A stretch of DNA of 64,000 bases from Lachnospiraceae bacterium MA2020 (lineage in GTDB: Bacteria; Bacillota; Clostridia; Lachnospirales; Lachnospiraceae). The stretch spans positions 124,001-188,000 of the forward strand of contig JQKK01000006.1 of NCBI GenBank assembly GCA_000746015.1, written 5' to 3'. This document shows, piece after piece, positions 43,521 to 51,244 of this stretch. Below the pieces are notes generated by a model, which saw nothing but the letters and a program-made list of their open reading frames with translations, made no database searches and was not told where the DNA came from. The stretch's first letter is position 1. The number at the start of each line of letters is the position of its first letter. A program made the position numbers and the translations under genes.

Positions 43521-45437
43521 CTATTCCAAAGCAACACACTCATTTACCCATGCAATAAAGTTGCTTGTCGAATCACCACTTCTCTCTGCCATCGTATGTT
43601 CCTGCCCCCATACAAAGCTATAATCAACATTCGATCCATAATTCTGAAGGGCAAGTACAAGATTTGCTTCTGTATTTACAGCTGTGTCACTCTGCCAAAT
43701 TCCTGTGTTTATCCTGAAAAATTTAGCTACATTTGAGGTCTGATATCCTTCAGAGCCTGAAAGCAGATAGTACAAAGGAGAATACATGTTAATCCTGTAA
43801 TCCACAGTATGTCCTACAGAATCCTCTTTTGTAAGATCTTCCTCGTAATCCGACGCATATGCAGATCCTATCTCTGAAAGGATTGAAGCAAGTGTGGAGT
43901 CGAAGTGTGCACCTTCACCGTCTCCATATCCGAAAAGAGTGTTTTCCCCCTGTGTCCCGTCGAGCTGATCAAAGGCAGCAATCCCTTTTGATGCAGTTTT
44001 TACTGCCTCTGCAAAATCAGATATGCTTGTGATCTCAGCTGTATTTGTAGACTCATCATATTCAACCCATGTTCCATTGGCGTTTAATGCGTCTATGTAA
44101 TCCTGTACAGTCTCAAATGTTCCGGATATGTTAACCCCTGAATTATTCTCTGTTCTGGAAATGTCATCTATTGTAGTAAAGTCTACCTCGCCACCTTCTG
44201 TATTTCCTCCGGCAGCTGCATTTTCGCCCATCTGCCCCGGTACTCCTTCAGGCATCTCTCCGGTAAAACCTTCTCCGTTGCCATCCGGTCTTCCACCGCC
44301 AAATCCACTGTTCTCACCATCAGGCCGACCGCCTCCATGACCATGTCCGCCTCCCATGCCTCCGAATCCTCCGGAAGCGCTGGATGAATCATATGGGAAT
44401 GTGGTGTCAGCAAGGAAGTTATTAAGGGATTCCTCTATGACACTTACCATATATTCATAGTATGTTCCCGACTGGTATCTTCCATCCTCACTTTCTTCCA
44501 GCGTAAGGGTATTTCCTTCACTGTCTGTCAGTCCCAGACTGTTTATATATTCGGCATAGGCCACCGTAAGGCTGTCAGAGACACTCTGTTCTTCATCTGT
44601 AAGATCTGATCTTGTTGTTCCCATCATCCACTCATATGCTTCATCTGCTGAATCAAGGGATGTTATAGGGCACCATGCCTGAGAACCAAGAACCGAATCG
44701 CTTACTCCCTGGACAGCGCCTATTGCCTCAAGATAATCATCATAGAGTTCCGAATCACCAGTCACACCAAGAAGTGCTGACTGTGCCCCACCGCCTGACA
44801 TCCCAAATGTGAAGATGCTATCAACGTCTCCAGCAATATTCCCGTCATTATACCTTATATAACGTATGGCTGCCTTAAGGTCTGTGACTCCCGCAGGCGC
44901 ACCGGCATCACGTCCCCTGCAGCCTGCATGAACATATATGAACCCTGCATCTGTATAATCTGAGACACTGCTGTACTCTGTCATAGGGGACTGTGCTGCA
45001 TATCCGGGAGTATTTACAGGAAATACTATAGGCGCGGTTTCAGCCGTATAGCAATTTATTTCCGCAGCTGTATTCAGCGTACATGTATAGGTGCCGTCGC
45101 CATTATCTGATGCATCCATATATGCCGCAGGAACTATAACCGCAAGCTCCTCATAATCTATATCCGCAGGATTCTCGCAGTACTGTATTCCGAGCTGGTA
45201 GTACACATTATCCTCTTCATTATACTGCCATTTTGAGTTGTCAATTTGGGGCAGGTTCGTCACTATATCCTGCACCTCCGTAATACCTGTATCTGTGGCA
45301 CTTTTAGCAGCTTCATCTGTACTTTTGCTCTCTGGCACTGCATTTACGGCCGTATCTGATGTTGCCGCGCTTCCGCATGCTGTAAGCGCCATTGTAGTTC
45401 CAATAATAAGTGCTAATATATTTTTTCTTCTGATCAT
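43521..45437 (-). CDS. Tannase-like alpha/beta hydrolase lipoprotein with glycine-rich insert
   Basis: 638 residues, ATG with GGAGG 8 nt upstream. Lipoprotein signal with lipobox LTAC (Cys21). The esterase domain has the nucleophile Ser214 in FGMSGGGAQSALLG, an Asp in WQSDTAV (about 581) and a His in VWGQEHTMAE (about 614), which fits bacterial tannase (tannin acyl hydrolase). Residues about 353-416 are a Gly-rich insert (GGMGGGHGHGGGRPDG pattern) that separates the two halves. Acts outside the cell, anchored to the membrane. Lies 127 nt after a two-component system that may control it. Substrate (gallate ester or other ester) is inference. Confidence 0.8.
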   Translation of the reverse strand: MIRRKNILALIIGTTMALTACGSAATSDTAVNAVPESKSTDEAAKSATDTGITEVQDIVTNLPQIDNSKWQYNEEDNVYYQLGIQYCENPADIDYEELAVIVPAAYMDASDNGDGTYTCTLNTAAEINCYTAETAPIVFPVNTPGYAAQSPMTEYSSVSDYTDAGFIYVHAGCRGRDAGAPAGVTDLKAAIRYIRYNDGNIAGDVDSIFTFGMSGGGAQSALLGVTGDSELYDDYLEAIGAVQGVSDSVLGSQAWCPITSLDSADEAYEWMMGTTRSDLTDEEQSVSDSLTVAYAEYINSLGLTDSEGNTLTLEESEDGRYQSGTYYEYMVSVIEESLNNFLADTTFPYDSSSASGGFGGMGGGHGHGGGRPDGENSGFGGGRPDGNGEGFTGEMPEGVPGQMGENAAAGGNTEGGEVDFTTIDDISRTENNSGVNISGTFETVQDYIDALNANGTWVEYDESTNTAEITSISDFAEAVKTASKGIAAFDQLDGTQGENTLFGYGDGEGAHFDSTLASILSEIGSAYASDYEEDLTKEDSVGHTVDYRINMYSPLYYLLSGSEGYQTSNVAKFFRINTGIWQSDTAVNTEANLVLALQNYGSNVDYSFVWGQEHTMAERSGDSTSNFIAWVNECVALE

Positions 45438-45564
45438 TGTTGTTTCCTCCTGAAACGCTAATTCAATATAACCAAGGTGTTATATGCTTTTTATCTGACA
45501 TGCATATAATAAACAATGAAACTTGAAGAAAGCTTGAAGGTTTTTTTAAGAATTTATAACCTGC

Positions 45565-46833
45565 TCATTTCAGAGTTGGAATCCTGACTATAAATGTTGT
45601 AATTCCCTTATCACATTCCACACTGATTTCACCGTCATGGGCTGTCACAACAGCCTTTGCTATTGCGAGTCCAAGCCCGTAATGTCCATTAAGTTCCCTG
45701 GATGAGTCCGTTCTGTAAAATCGCTCAAATATCCTGTCCCTATCCTCTGCAGGAATCTCTTTTCCCGGATTGGATACTTTAAGCACAGCACATTGATTCT
45801 CTTCATGGAGAGTGACTAAAATCTTACCAGTACTTTCATTTGTATTTTGTTTTTTTTCAGCATGTGAAACAGCATTGTCCAAAAGTGTCGCGACCAACTG
45901 TCCCAACTGGTTAGGATCCCCTTCCAAATGGATATCCTGTTCAATATCACTCTCCAGAAGCAGGTCTCTCTCGAAAGCAGCCGAGTCAAAAGGCAGTATC
46001 CCGCCTGTAACGATTCTCGAAAAATCTACATCTTCATGTACCAACTCTACATTCTCTGTTCTTGAAAGTTCAAGAAGTCCTGTCACAAGCTCTTTCATGC
46101 GCTGGTTCTCATAAAGAATATTGTCAAGCCACCTGTTATTTCCAATCTCGCGCTGCAAAATCTCCGCATTGGCATTTACCGTTGATATAGGAGTTTTCAA
46201 CTCATGTCCTGCATCGGAGATAAACTGTTTCTGCTTCTGATATGTATCTTCGACAGGTTTCATTATCTCCTTGGATGCCTTCAAAGAAACAAAGAACAGT
46301 ATTATCAGGGCAACAGCACCAAATACAACTGTATTCATAATGAGTGTTTTCATACTGCTGTCTACCCGGGTATTATCCATCATTACCACGTAGATTCTCC
46401 CTGATGATTCATCTGAAGCGATACGATATATCATCCTTCCGCTTATTCCGCTTGCTTTCCCATCTGTTATAAGCCGCAAGGCAAGATTTTTTAGTTCTTC
46501 ATCGGTCATTACAGGCTTAACATCATTCATCACTCCAATAGCACTTCCATCAGAAGAAAATTCCGCAAGATACATGACTGCCGACTCCGCGGCAATCCTG
46601 TCTTCTGGAATCCCTGCCGCATCTTTCGGAGCTTCCTTGGGGCCATTTCCCTTGATGTAATCATCAAGAAAGATTTCAAGGATTCTTTGATTATTCCTGT
46701 ATACTGCACTGTAAGTTGTAAGTGAAATAGTCAAAAGAGTTCCTAAAAGAATCAGTGCAAGGAGCCCCATTATCGTAGCTGTGATCTTATTTTGTGAAGC
46801 CTTAAAAAGTCTGTTTCCAAGCTTTTTTGCCAT
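45565..46833 (-). CDS. Sensor histidine kinase
   Basis: 422 residues, ATG with AGGGG 5 nt upstream, 2 nt after the regulator stop. Two TM helices (about 18-40 and 166-188) enclose an extracellular sensor of about 125 residues. The cytoplasmic part has the H-box FISDAGHELKTPISTVNANA, N-box ATLLDNAVSHAEK and G-box YGLGLAIAKAVVTAHDG. HisKA-type kinase; the signal is unknown. Pairs with the OmpR-type regulator. Confidence 0.93.
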   Translation of the reverse strand: MAKKLGNRLFKASQNKITATIMGLLALILLGTLLTISLTTYSAVYRNNQRILEIFLDDYIKGNGPKEAPKDAAGIPEDRIAAESAVMYLAEFSSDGSAIGVMNDVKPVMTDEELKNLALRLITDGKASGISGRMIYRIASDESSGRIYVVMMDNTRVDSSMKTLIMNTVVFGAVALIILFFVSLKASKEIMKPVEDTYQKQKQFISDAGHELKTPISTVNANAEILQREIGNNRWLDNILYENQRMKELVTGLLELSRTENVELVHEDVDFSRIVTGGILPFDSAAFERDLLLESDIEQDIHLEGDPNQLGQLVATLLDNAVSHAEKKQNTNESTGKILVTLHEENQCAVLKVSNPGKEIPAEDRDRIFERFYRTDSSRELNGHYGLGLAIAKAVVTAHDGEISVECDKGITTFIVRIPTLK

Positions 46834-46835
46834 TC

Positions 46836-47525
46836 CTACCCCTTCTTTCGCAGTTCATATCCAAGACCGCGCACCGCCTTTATCTCCATAATTGAAGCCA
46901 AGAACTGAAGCTTTTTTCTGGTAAAAGAGATATAGACCTCCACGTTGTTATACTCAGCTTCATTGTCAAATCCCCATACCTTAACAGCGAGCTGCTCCTT
47001 TCCGATAATAGTCCCTTCATTTGCAAGGAATATCTCCATGATATGCAGTTCTTTTTCTGACAGACGTATATCCATGCCATTTTCAGTATTTATAAGCATT
47101 GATTTATTTCTATCCAGTTTAAGGTCTCCGGAAACAAGATTTCCGGTATCATCTGTCTTCTGTATGTTATTCCTGCGAAGCAGAGCTCTTACCCTTGCAA
47201 GCAGCTCTTTTGTCTCAAAGGGCTTTGTCAGGTAATCATCTGCTCCGCTATCCAGACCGCTCACTTTATCATCAGTATCTGACCTAGCAGTGAGCATTAA
47301 GATTGGAGTCTGTATGCCTTCTTTTCTCACAGTTCTGGCTATGTCAAATCCATTTATGCCAGGGAGCATGACATCAAGAATAAGCAGATCATATATGCCG
47401 CTTCTTGCCGCATCAAGTCCGCTTATTCCATCTAAAAATGCATCTGTATCATATTTTTCCTGCCTGAGGATTTCACATAACGCCTCGGACATTCTATTTT
47501 CATCTTCAACAAGCAATAGTTTCAT
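46836..47525 (-). CDS. OmpR-family response regulator
   Basis: 229 residues, ATG with GAGG 8 nt upstream. Receiver domain with the acidic pocket VEDENR, phospho-acceptor Asp in LLILDVMLPG, and Lys in DDYLTKPFETKELLARV; C-terminal winged-helix DNA-binding domain ending AVRGLGYELRKKG. Upstream of its kinase and of the tannase-like gene on the same strand; regulates them or unlinked genes. Confidence 0.95.
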   Translation of the reverse strand: MKLLLVEDENRMSEALCEILRQEKYDTDAFLDGISGLDAARSGIYDLLILDVMLPGINGFDIARTVRKEGIQTPILMLTARSDTDDKVSGLDSGADDYLTKPFETKELLARVRALLRRNNIQKTDDTGNLVSGDLKLDRNKSMLINTENGMDIRLSEKELHIMEIFLANEGTIIGKEQLAVKVWGFDNEAEYNNVEVYISFTRKKLQFLASIMEIKAVRGLGYELRKKG

Positions 47526-47978
47526 GGAATACCTCTTTAGATATTTTTATATCTCTATTGTACCAAAATATCCTTGAAGAAATATTGAAGTTCAAAAAAA
47601 ACTCGGTACAAATGTACCGAGTCTTCTGAAATCTGCAACGCAGATTGATTCACCGGGGCACTCTCGCACATAGTGCTCGAATACGTGCCCGTAAAACATC
47701 CAAAGGGATGTTTTACCTCTTTGAGAACTTTTTCACTGCCTTAAGTGCTGTGTTTGTGGCATTTTCAGGACAAGTTGCTGTTTACCTGCTGCGTACGGTA
47801 GAAAGCTCAGGGCTACTGTATGCGGCTGGTGGCAACTTTAATAACTGCGATCAAAAATAATACTCTGATTTTACTTTCTACTCATTAAATCTTTGTCTGT
47901 CTTTTGTAAGATTATCTTCTGATATAACGTGCTAACATCTCCTCCCGGTAAATTAGAAGTTGTCGATGTCTTTTAACA
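47526..47978. other. 453-nt gap: structured repeat copy C and no gene
   Basis: Holds repeat copy C (47593-47838) and AT-rich flanks. On the minus strand 47871-47969 is open with a frame containing NLPGGDVSTLYQKIILQKTD, but it has no start codon or recognised homologue. No promoter or RNA gene other than the repeat is recognised. Confidence 0.55.
47593..47838. repeat. Structured repeat, copy C (longest)
   Basis: Five hairpins in 246 nt: ACTCGGTAC/GTACCGAGT (47601-47622, minus-strand U-run TTTTTTTT), ATCTGC/GCAGAT (47631-47645), GGGGCAC/GTGCCC (47655-47690), GTAAAACATCC/GGATGTTTTAC (47691-47716), and the conserved 14-bp hairpin 47788-47801 with 47813-47826, loop AAAGCTCAGGG, enclosed by AAGTTGC/GCAACTT. 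Arms GCTGCGTACGGTAG and CTACTGTATGCGGC. Copies A and B lack the middle hairpins. Confidence 0.85.
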
Positions 47979-48695
47979 CTACAAATTCATTCCAACTAAA
48001 AATAAACCTGATATTACTAAAAGAACTATAACAATCTTTTTTACAATTCTTTCATCCAAGACTTTTGAACTCTTCATTCCAGCAAACAATCCAATAATCA
48101 TGAACGGAATAAGGGTTGCTGCTTGTTTCAATGAATCAAGCGTAAATACTCCAAGCAAATAATATGTAAAAATTCTTACTGTATTTTCAACAATAAAAAC
48201 CGCGCTTATATTGGCTTTAAATTCATCCGTTGTAGTAGTCACTCGCCCAACATAGGCAGCAAGCAACGCTCCTATCCCAAACAATCCACATAAGATGCCA
48301 GATAGTACGCCAATGATGCACAATATAATATTTGAATCCTTTGCATTTGTACATTGATATTCTCTAAAAAATATTTCAACAGCAATAAGAATAACAACGA
48401 TTCCAAAGAACACTTTTAAATATTTAACATCAACACTCTTTAAAAGTATTGCCCCAGGGATACTACCACCTAGAACCAACAATGCTAAAGGAATATAGAC
48501 TTTTTTATCAAGTTTTTTACGATTATTCCAAGTCAATATTAGATTTGTCGGGTATCCAAGTAATAATTCCACTGGAGATATATTAACGTTTGCCACTCCA
48601 AATCCTAAAATAGATGTAAAGACTAGTGTATTTGCAAAACCACAAAGTCCCTTTATAAAAAAAGCACATAGCGTGGCAATTATCCACAAAGTCAA
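47979..48695 (-). CDS. TSUP-family (TauE/SafE) transporter
   Basis: 238 residues. Start is TTG preceded by GGGGGG at 9 nt; no ATG precedes TM1. Eight hydrophobic segments with the TSUP features FIKGLCGFANTLVF at the N-terminus, IPGAILLKSVDVKYLKVFFG near 85-105, and GVLSGILCGLFGIGALLAAY near 135. Such proteins export sulfite or organosulfonates; the substrate here is unknown. The upstream motif at 48711 is shared with the PanE-like gene. Confidence 0.85.
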   Translation of the reverse strand: MTLWIIATLCAFFIKGLCGFANTLVFTSILGFGVANVNISPVELLLGYPTNLILTWNNRKKLDKKVYIPLALLVLGGSIPGAILLKSVDVKYLKVFFGIVVILIAVEIFFREYQCTNAKDSNIILCIIGVLSGILCGLFGIGALLAAYVGRVTTTTDEFKANISAVFIVENTVRIFTYYLLGVFTLDSLKQAATLIPFMIIGLFAGMKSSKVLDERIVKKIVIVLLVISGLFLVGMNL

Positions 48696-48845
48696 ACAAT
48701 AATCCCCCCTTATAAACCGCGATTTGTCTTAGTCTTTTATCCTGTAAGTTAATCTATTCAGAAATACTTAAATTTTTACTTTGTAGCAACTGTTTATAAT
48801 TATACCTATATCTACCATCCTGTTCAATATTATGTGCATAAAACA

Positions 48846-48863
48846 AGGGCGTTTTCACGCCCT
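48846..48863 (-). terminator. Small terminator-like hairpin
   Basis: AGGGCG and CGCCCT with a 6-nt loop; TTGTTTTATG follows on the minus strand. The left half (AAACAAGGGCGTTTTC) is repeated near 42832, where the second arm is missing. Confidence 0.55.
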
Positions 48864-48894
48864 GCCTATTGCACTATCAGTTATTCATCTCTCA

Positions 48895-49043
48895 GGTCTT
48901 AGATTATTCCTATTAAGATTAGGGACTTGTTGCTCTTTTCTCTGATCAACTATTGCCTGGCTTTCTCTTAGCTTTTGTAAAAGACTTGTCCTAGCCTTTT
49001 CAGCTATCTCAGGTTTCTTAGTCCTGTCCGAGGCTGAATACAA
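48895..49043 (-). pseudogene. Coding-like fragment, unknown origin
   Basis: A 49-codon open frame ending TGA at 48895, reading SDRTKKPEIAEKARTSLLQK then LRESQAIVDQRKEQQVPNL. Charged, Glu/Lys/Gln-rich, with normal codon use, so it was probably coding; it lacks a start with a ribosome binding site. It resembles C-terminal ends of mobilisation-type proteins only in composition, so no family is claimed. Confidence 0.4.
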
Positions 49044-49061
49044 TTATAGATAAAAGAAAAA

Positions 49062-49086
49062 CCCCAGAAACACTGAGTTTCTGAGG
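49062..49086 (-). terminator. Second terminator downstream of rpsI
   Basis: CCCCAGAAAC and GTTTCTGAGG with a TGA-type short loop, followed by TTTTTCTTTT on the minus strand. Confidence 0.75.
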
Positions 49087-49149
49087 TAAGCAACGAGCCA
49101 CTTCGATTTCGCTTCGCTCCATCTCAGTCGCGACAGTCGTCGCGAAAAA

Positions 49150-49192
49150 TCAAAAAAATAACGCCCTGTGAATGCAAGCATTCCAGGACGCA
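49150..49192 (-). terminator. Terminator of rplM-rpsI
   Basis: ACGCCCTG/CAGGACG arms with GAATGC/GCATTC inside, followed on the minus strand by TTATTTTTTTGATTTTTC. Lies 38 nt after the rpsI stop. Confidence 0.82.
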
Positions 49193-49229
49193 ATTTTTCG
49201 ATTTTTTGTGCCTCGTTGTTTCGCGAAGA

Positions 49230-49628
49230 TTATCTCTTTGAGAACTGTGGAGCACGACGTGCGGCTTTGAGACCGTACTTCTTTCTCTCCTTCATTCTTG
49301 GATCACGTGTAAGGAATCCTTCCTTCTTGAGAACTGGTCTGTACTCAGCATCAACCTCAAGGAGGGCACGTGAGATACCGTGACGGATAGCACCAGCCTG
49401 ACCTGTGTATCCACCGCCATATACGTTAACGAGAACATCAAATCTGCCCTCTGTCTGTGTTGCAACGAGTGGCTGACGAACGATCATCTTGAGTGTCTCA
49501 AGACCGAAATACTCGTCAATGCTCTTCTTATTTATCTTGATTTCACCATTTCCAGGTACGAGATATACTCTAGCTACAGAGCTCTTTCTTCTACCTGTTC
49601 CGTAAAACTTATTTGCTACTTTAGCCAA
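49230..49628 (-). CDS. rpsI: 30S ribosomal protein S9
   Basis: 132 residues, TTG start with GGAGG 8 nt upstream. Typical S9: [36 protein letters not shown] and the C-terminal tail [11 protein letters not shown] that reaches the P-site tRNA. Second gene of the L13-S9 operon. The rare start codon may limit its translation relative to rplM. Confidence 0.97.
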   Translation of the reverse strand: MAKVANKFYGTGRRKSSVARVYLVPGNGEIKINKKSIDEYFGLETLKMIVRQPLVATQTEGRFDVLVNVYGGGYTGQAGAIRHGISRALLEVDAEYRPVLKKEGFLTRDPRMKERKKYGLKAARRAPQFSKR

Positions 49629-49648
49629 TGCCTTGTCCTCCTATCGAA

Positions 49649-50077
49649 TTAAAACTTGAGCTCAACCGGCTGCTGTGCTGCGTGGTTGTGTTCTGCGCCT
49701 GCGTATACGTGAAGCTTAGTATACATCTGACGTCCAAGAGGTCCCTTTGGAAGCATGCCCTTGATAGCAAGCTCAAGAACTTCCTCTGGCTTCTTAGCAA
49801 GCTTCTCACGAAGTGTCTGAGTCTTAAGACCGCCAACGTAGTCAGAATGTCTCTTGTAAACCTTCTGCTCCATCTTCTTACCAGTAACCTTAATCTTCTC
49901 AGCGTTTACGATGATAACGTAATCACCTGTATCAAGGAAAGGTGTGTAAGTAGGCTTATTCTTTCCTCTAAGAACTGCAGCAACACGAGAAGCAAGACGA
50001 CCAAGTGTCTGTCCCTCGGCATCAACAACATACCATTTTCTTTCGATGGTAGCTGGGCTAGCCATGTATGTATTCAT
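49649..50077 (-). CDS. rplM: 50S ribosomal protein L13
   Basis: 142 residues from the ATG with GGAGG 6 nt upstream; 15 codons of open frame in front belong to the leader. Motifs: [36 protein letters not shown] and [19 protein letters not shown]. First gene of the operon with rpsI. Confidence 0.97.
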   Translation of the reverse strand: MNTYMASPATIERKWYVVDAEGQTLGRLASRVAAVLRGKNKPTYTPFLDTGDYVIIVNAEKIKVTGKKMEQKVYKRHSDYVGGLKTQTLREKLAKKPEEVLELAIKGMLPKGPLGRQMYTKLHVYAGAEHNHAAQQPVELKF

Positions 50078-50094
50078 TATTTTCCTCCAAATTA

Positions 50095-50157
50095 ACGTAA
50101 GAAATCTATTAAATCGTAACATCCTGCAATACCGGGGCTGTGGTTTGCAGCATCTGA
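50095..50157 (-). ncRNA. Probable L13 ribosomal protein leader
   Basis: Between the rplM promoter and the ATG, the minus strand folds as TGCTGCAA...TTGCAGGA around CACAGCCCCGGTA, then TTACGATTTAATAG. Firmicute rplM leaders have a conserved hairpin with a GCCCCGGTA-like loop and TGCAGGA strand that binds L13. Recognised by eye; a covariance search would decide. Confidence 0.6.
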
Positions 50158-50158
50158 T

Positions 50159-50187
50159 ATTTTACATTATCCATCAACCTCTGTCAA
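50159..50187 (-). promoter_or_regulatory. Promoter of rplM-rpsI
   Basis: TTGACA (50187-50182) and TAAAAT (50164-50159) with a 17-nt spacer on the minus strand. Confidence 0.8.
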
Positions 50188-50414
50188 GCCCTTTAAAATA
50201 GCTATTTGCAAGAATTTTCTTGACTGATTTTAAACAAGGATGTGGACGTGTAAATTACCAATAAACAAAGCTATTATACACCATATATTATTTCATAAAA
50301 AATAAAAATATCCTAAATTTTCATAAAGAAAGCATATACATTTATACAATCCAATTGCTATATTTCTCAAAAAGTGTTATTTTCAGATTTAGATGTTTTG
50401 AAAGGAAGTGCTTT
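50188..50414. other. Intergenic region between divergent rplM and HD gene
   Basis: 227 nt, strongly AT-rich, contains no gene. It should hold the plus-strand promoter of the HD/ZorA/ZorB-like set; a candidate is TTGCTA (50355) with TATTTT (50378), spacer 17 nt, and the rest shows no clear element. Confidence 0.5.
50355..50383 (+). promoter_or_regulatory. Candidate promoter of HD hydrolase gene
   Basis: TTGCTA and TATTTT are 17 nt apart and lie 32 nt before the ATG. The -10 element is weak, so this is tentative. Confidence 0.35.
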
Positions 50415-51182
50415 ATGATAAACAGACAACACGTTAAGGACACCTTTGCAGAGTATACTGACAGATATAATTCTTCAGATATAAAGGTAAAATTAAAAAT
50501 TGACCACACTTACAGGGTAGCAGAAATTGCTGACCGGATAGCCGAGAGTCTGCACCTTACCGGTCTTGACAGAGATATAGCCTGGCTCCTTGGAATGCTC
50601 CATGATGTAGGGCGCTTTGAGCAGCTCAGACGCTTCCATACCTTTATAGATGCCGACTCTGTAAATCATGCAGCATTAAGTGCTGACATCTTATTTAAAG
50701 AAGGACATATCCGCGACTACATCGATGATCTTGGAGAAGACGCACTTATCGAAAAGGCTATACGCTTACATAACGTATATAAGCTTCCGGAAAATCTTAC
50801 AATGCGTGAGCTTCTCTTTGTAAATCTTTTAAGAGATGCTGACAAAATAGATATATTAAAGGTAAATTGTGATATTCCTTTTGATGAGATATATGATTGT
50901 AGCATGGATACCTATATTCATGATAAAATATCAGATGAGGTCTTAAATGACGCTCTTTCAAAGAAGAATGTAGACAGAACACATTCAAAAACTACTGTAG
51001 ATAAGCTTGTCTGCACTATTTCTTTTGTATTTGGAATTGCATACCCAGAAAGTATCCGCTGCATAAAGGAGCAGGGTTATCTTGACGAAATGATGAATTT
51101 CAAAAGTAAAAATCCTGAGACTAGTGAAAGGATGACTATTATCCGTTCCACAGTCCATGATTATATGAACAGCAGGCTCTGA
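50415..51182 (+). CDS. HD-domain hydrolase
   Basis: 255 residues from the ATG with AAGGA 8 nt upstream; the open frame runs 20 codons further without a ribosome binding site. An HD phosphohydrolase domain: KIDHTYRVAEIADRIAESLH (near 28), GMLHDVGRFEQLRRFHTF with the HD metal pair (near 59), VNHAALSADILF and the C-terminal metal Asp in LLRDADKIDILK (near 150). HD proteins hydrolyse nucleotides or cyclic nucleotides; the substrate here is unknown. Sixty-two nucleotides before the ZorA-like gene on the same strand, so a functional link is plausible but not proven. Confidence 0.88.
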   Translation: MINRQHVKDTFAEYTDRYNSSDIKVKLKIDHTYRVAEIADRIAESLHLTGLDRDIAWLLGMLHDVGRFEQLRRFHTFIDADSVNHAALSADILFKEGHIRDYIDDLGEDALIEKAIRLHNVYKLPENLTMRELLFVNLLRDADKIDILKVNCDIPFDEIYDCSMDTYIHDKISDEVLNDALSKKNVDRTHSKTTVDKLVCTISFVFGIAYPESIRCIKEQGYLDEMMNFKSKNPETSERMTIIRSTVHDYMNSRL

Positions 51183-51207
51183 ATATAGTCAGAGCTGCAA
51201 TTACAAG

Positions 51208-51233
51208 AAAGGAAAGGCTGCTTTGGTAAGCAG
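51208..51233 (+). promoter_or_regulatory. Ribosome binding site separated from the start by a hairpin
   Basis: AAAGGAAAGG is followed by a CTGCTT/AAGCAG hairpin and 11 nt to the ATG at 51245. Linear spacing (27 nt) is too long for a normal Shine-Dalgarno; folding the hairpin brings it to about 11 nt. This could be a structural control of translation. Confidence 0.45.
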
Positions 51234-51244
51234 TCAACAAAGCT

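Larger units (their letters stand above)
48696..49229. other. 534-nt gap between TSUP gene and rpsI
   Basis: No intact gene. From left to right: the shared motif TATAAACCGCGATTTGTC (48711-48728), a small hairpin (48846-48863), a coding-like fragment (48895-49043) and two terminators (49062-49086 and 49150-49192). A perfect TCGCGAC/GTCGCGA hairpin lies near 49130-49147, and CAACGAGCCAC (49093) is an imperfect inverted repeat of GTGCCTCGTTG (49209). Confidence 0.6.

Noticed and set aside
40028-47826. Structured repeats as group II intron domain V or integron attC sites
   Set aside because: The loop is 11 nt rather than GAAA, no AGC triad, and no maturase or integrase is present; attC core sites are absent.
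47645-47860. Plus-strand 71-codon frame through repeat copy C
   Set aside because: It runs through five hairpins, has no ribosome binding site, and substitutions between copies preserve base pairing better than the peptide (R becomes C in copy A). The conserved AVYLLRTVESSGLL reading is noted as the main alternative.
47871-47969. Minus-strand 33-codon open frame next to TSUP
   Set aside because: No start codon and no recognised homology; too short to call as a gene or remnant.
49100-49150. Possible integron attC or attachment site at the palindromes behind rpsI
   Set aside because: No integrase in the window and no RYYYAAC/GTTRRRY cores.
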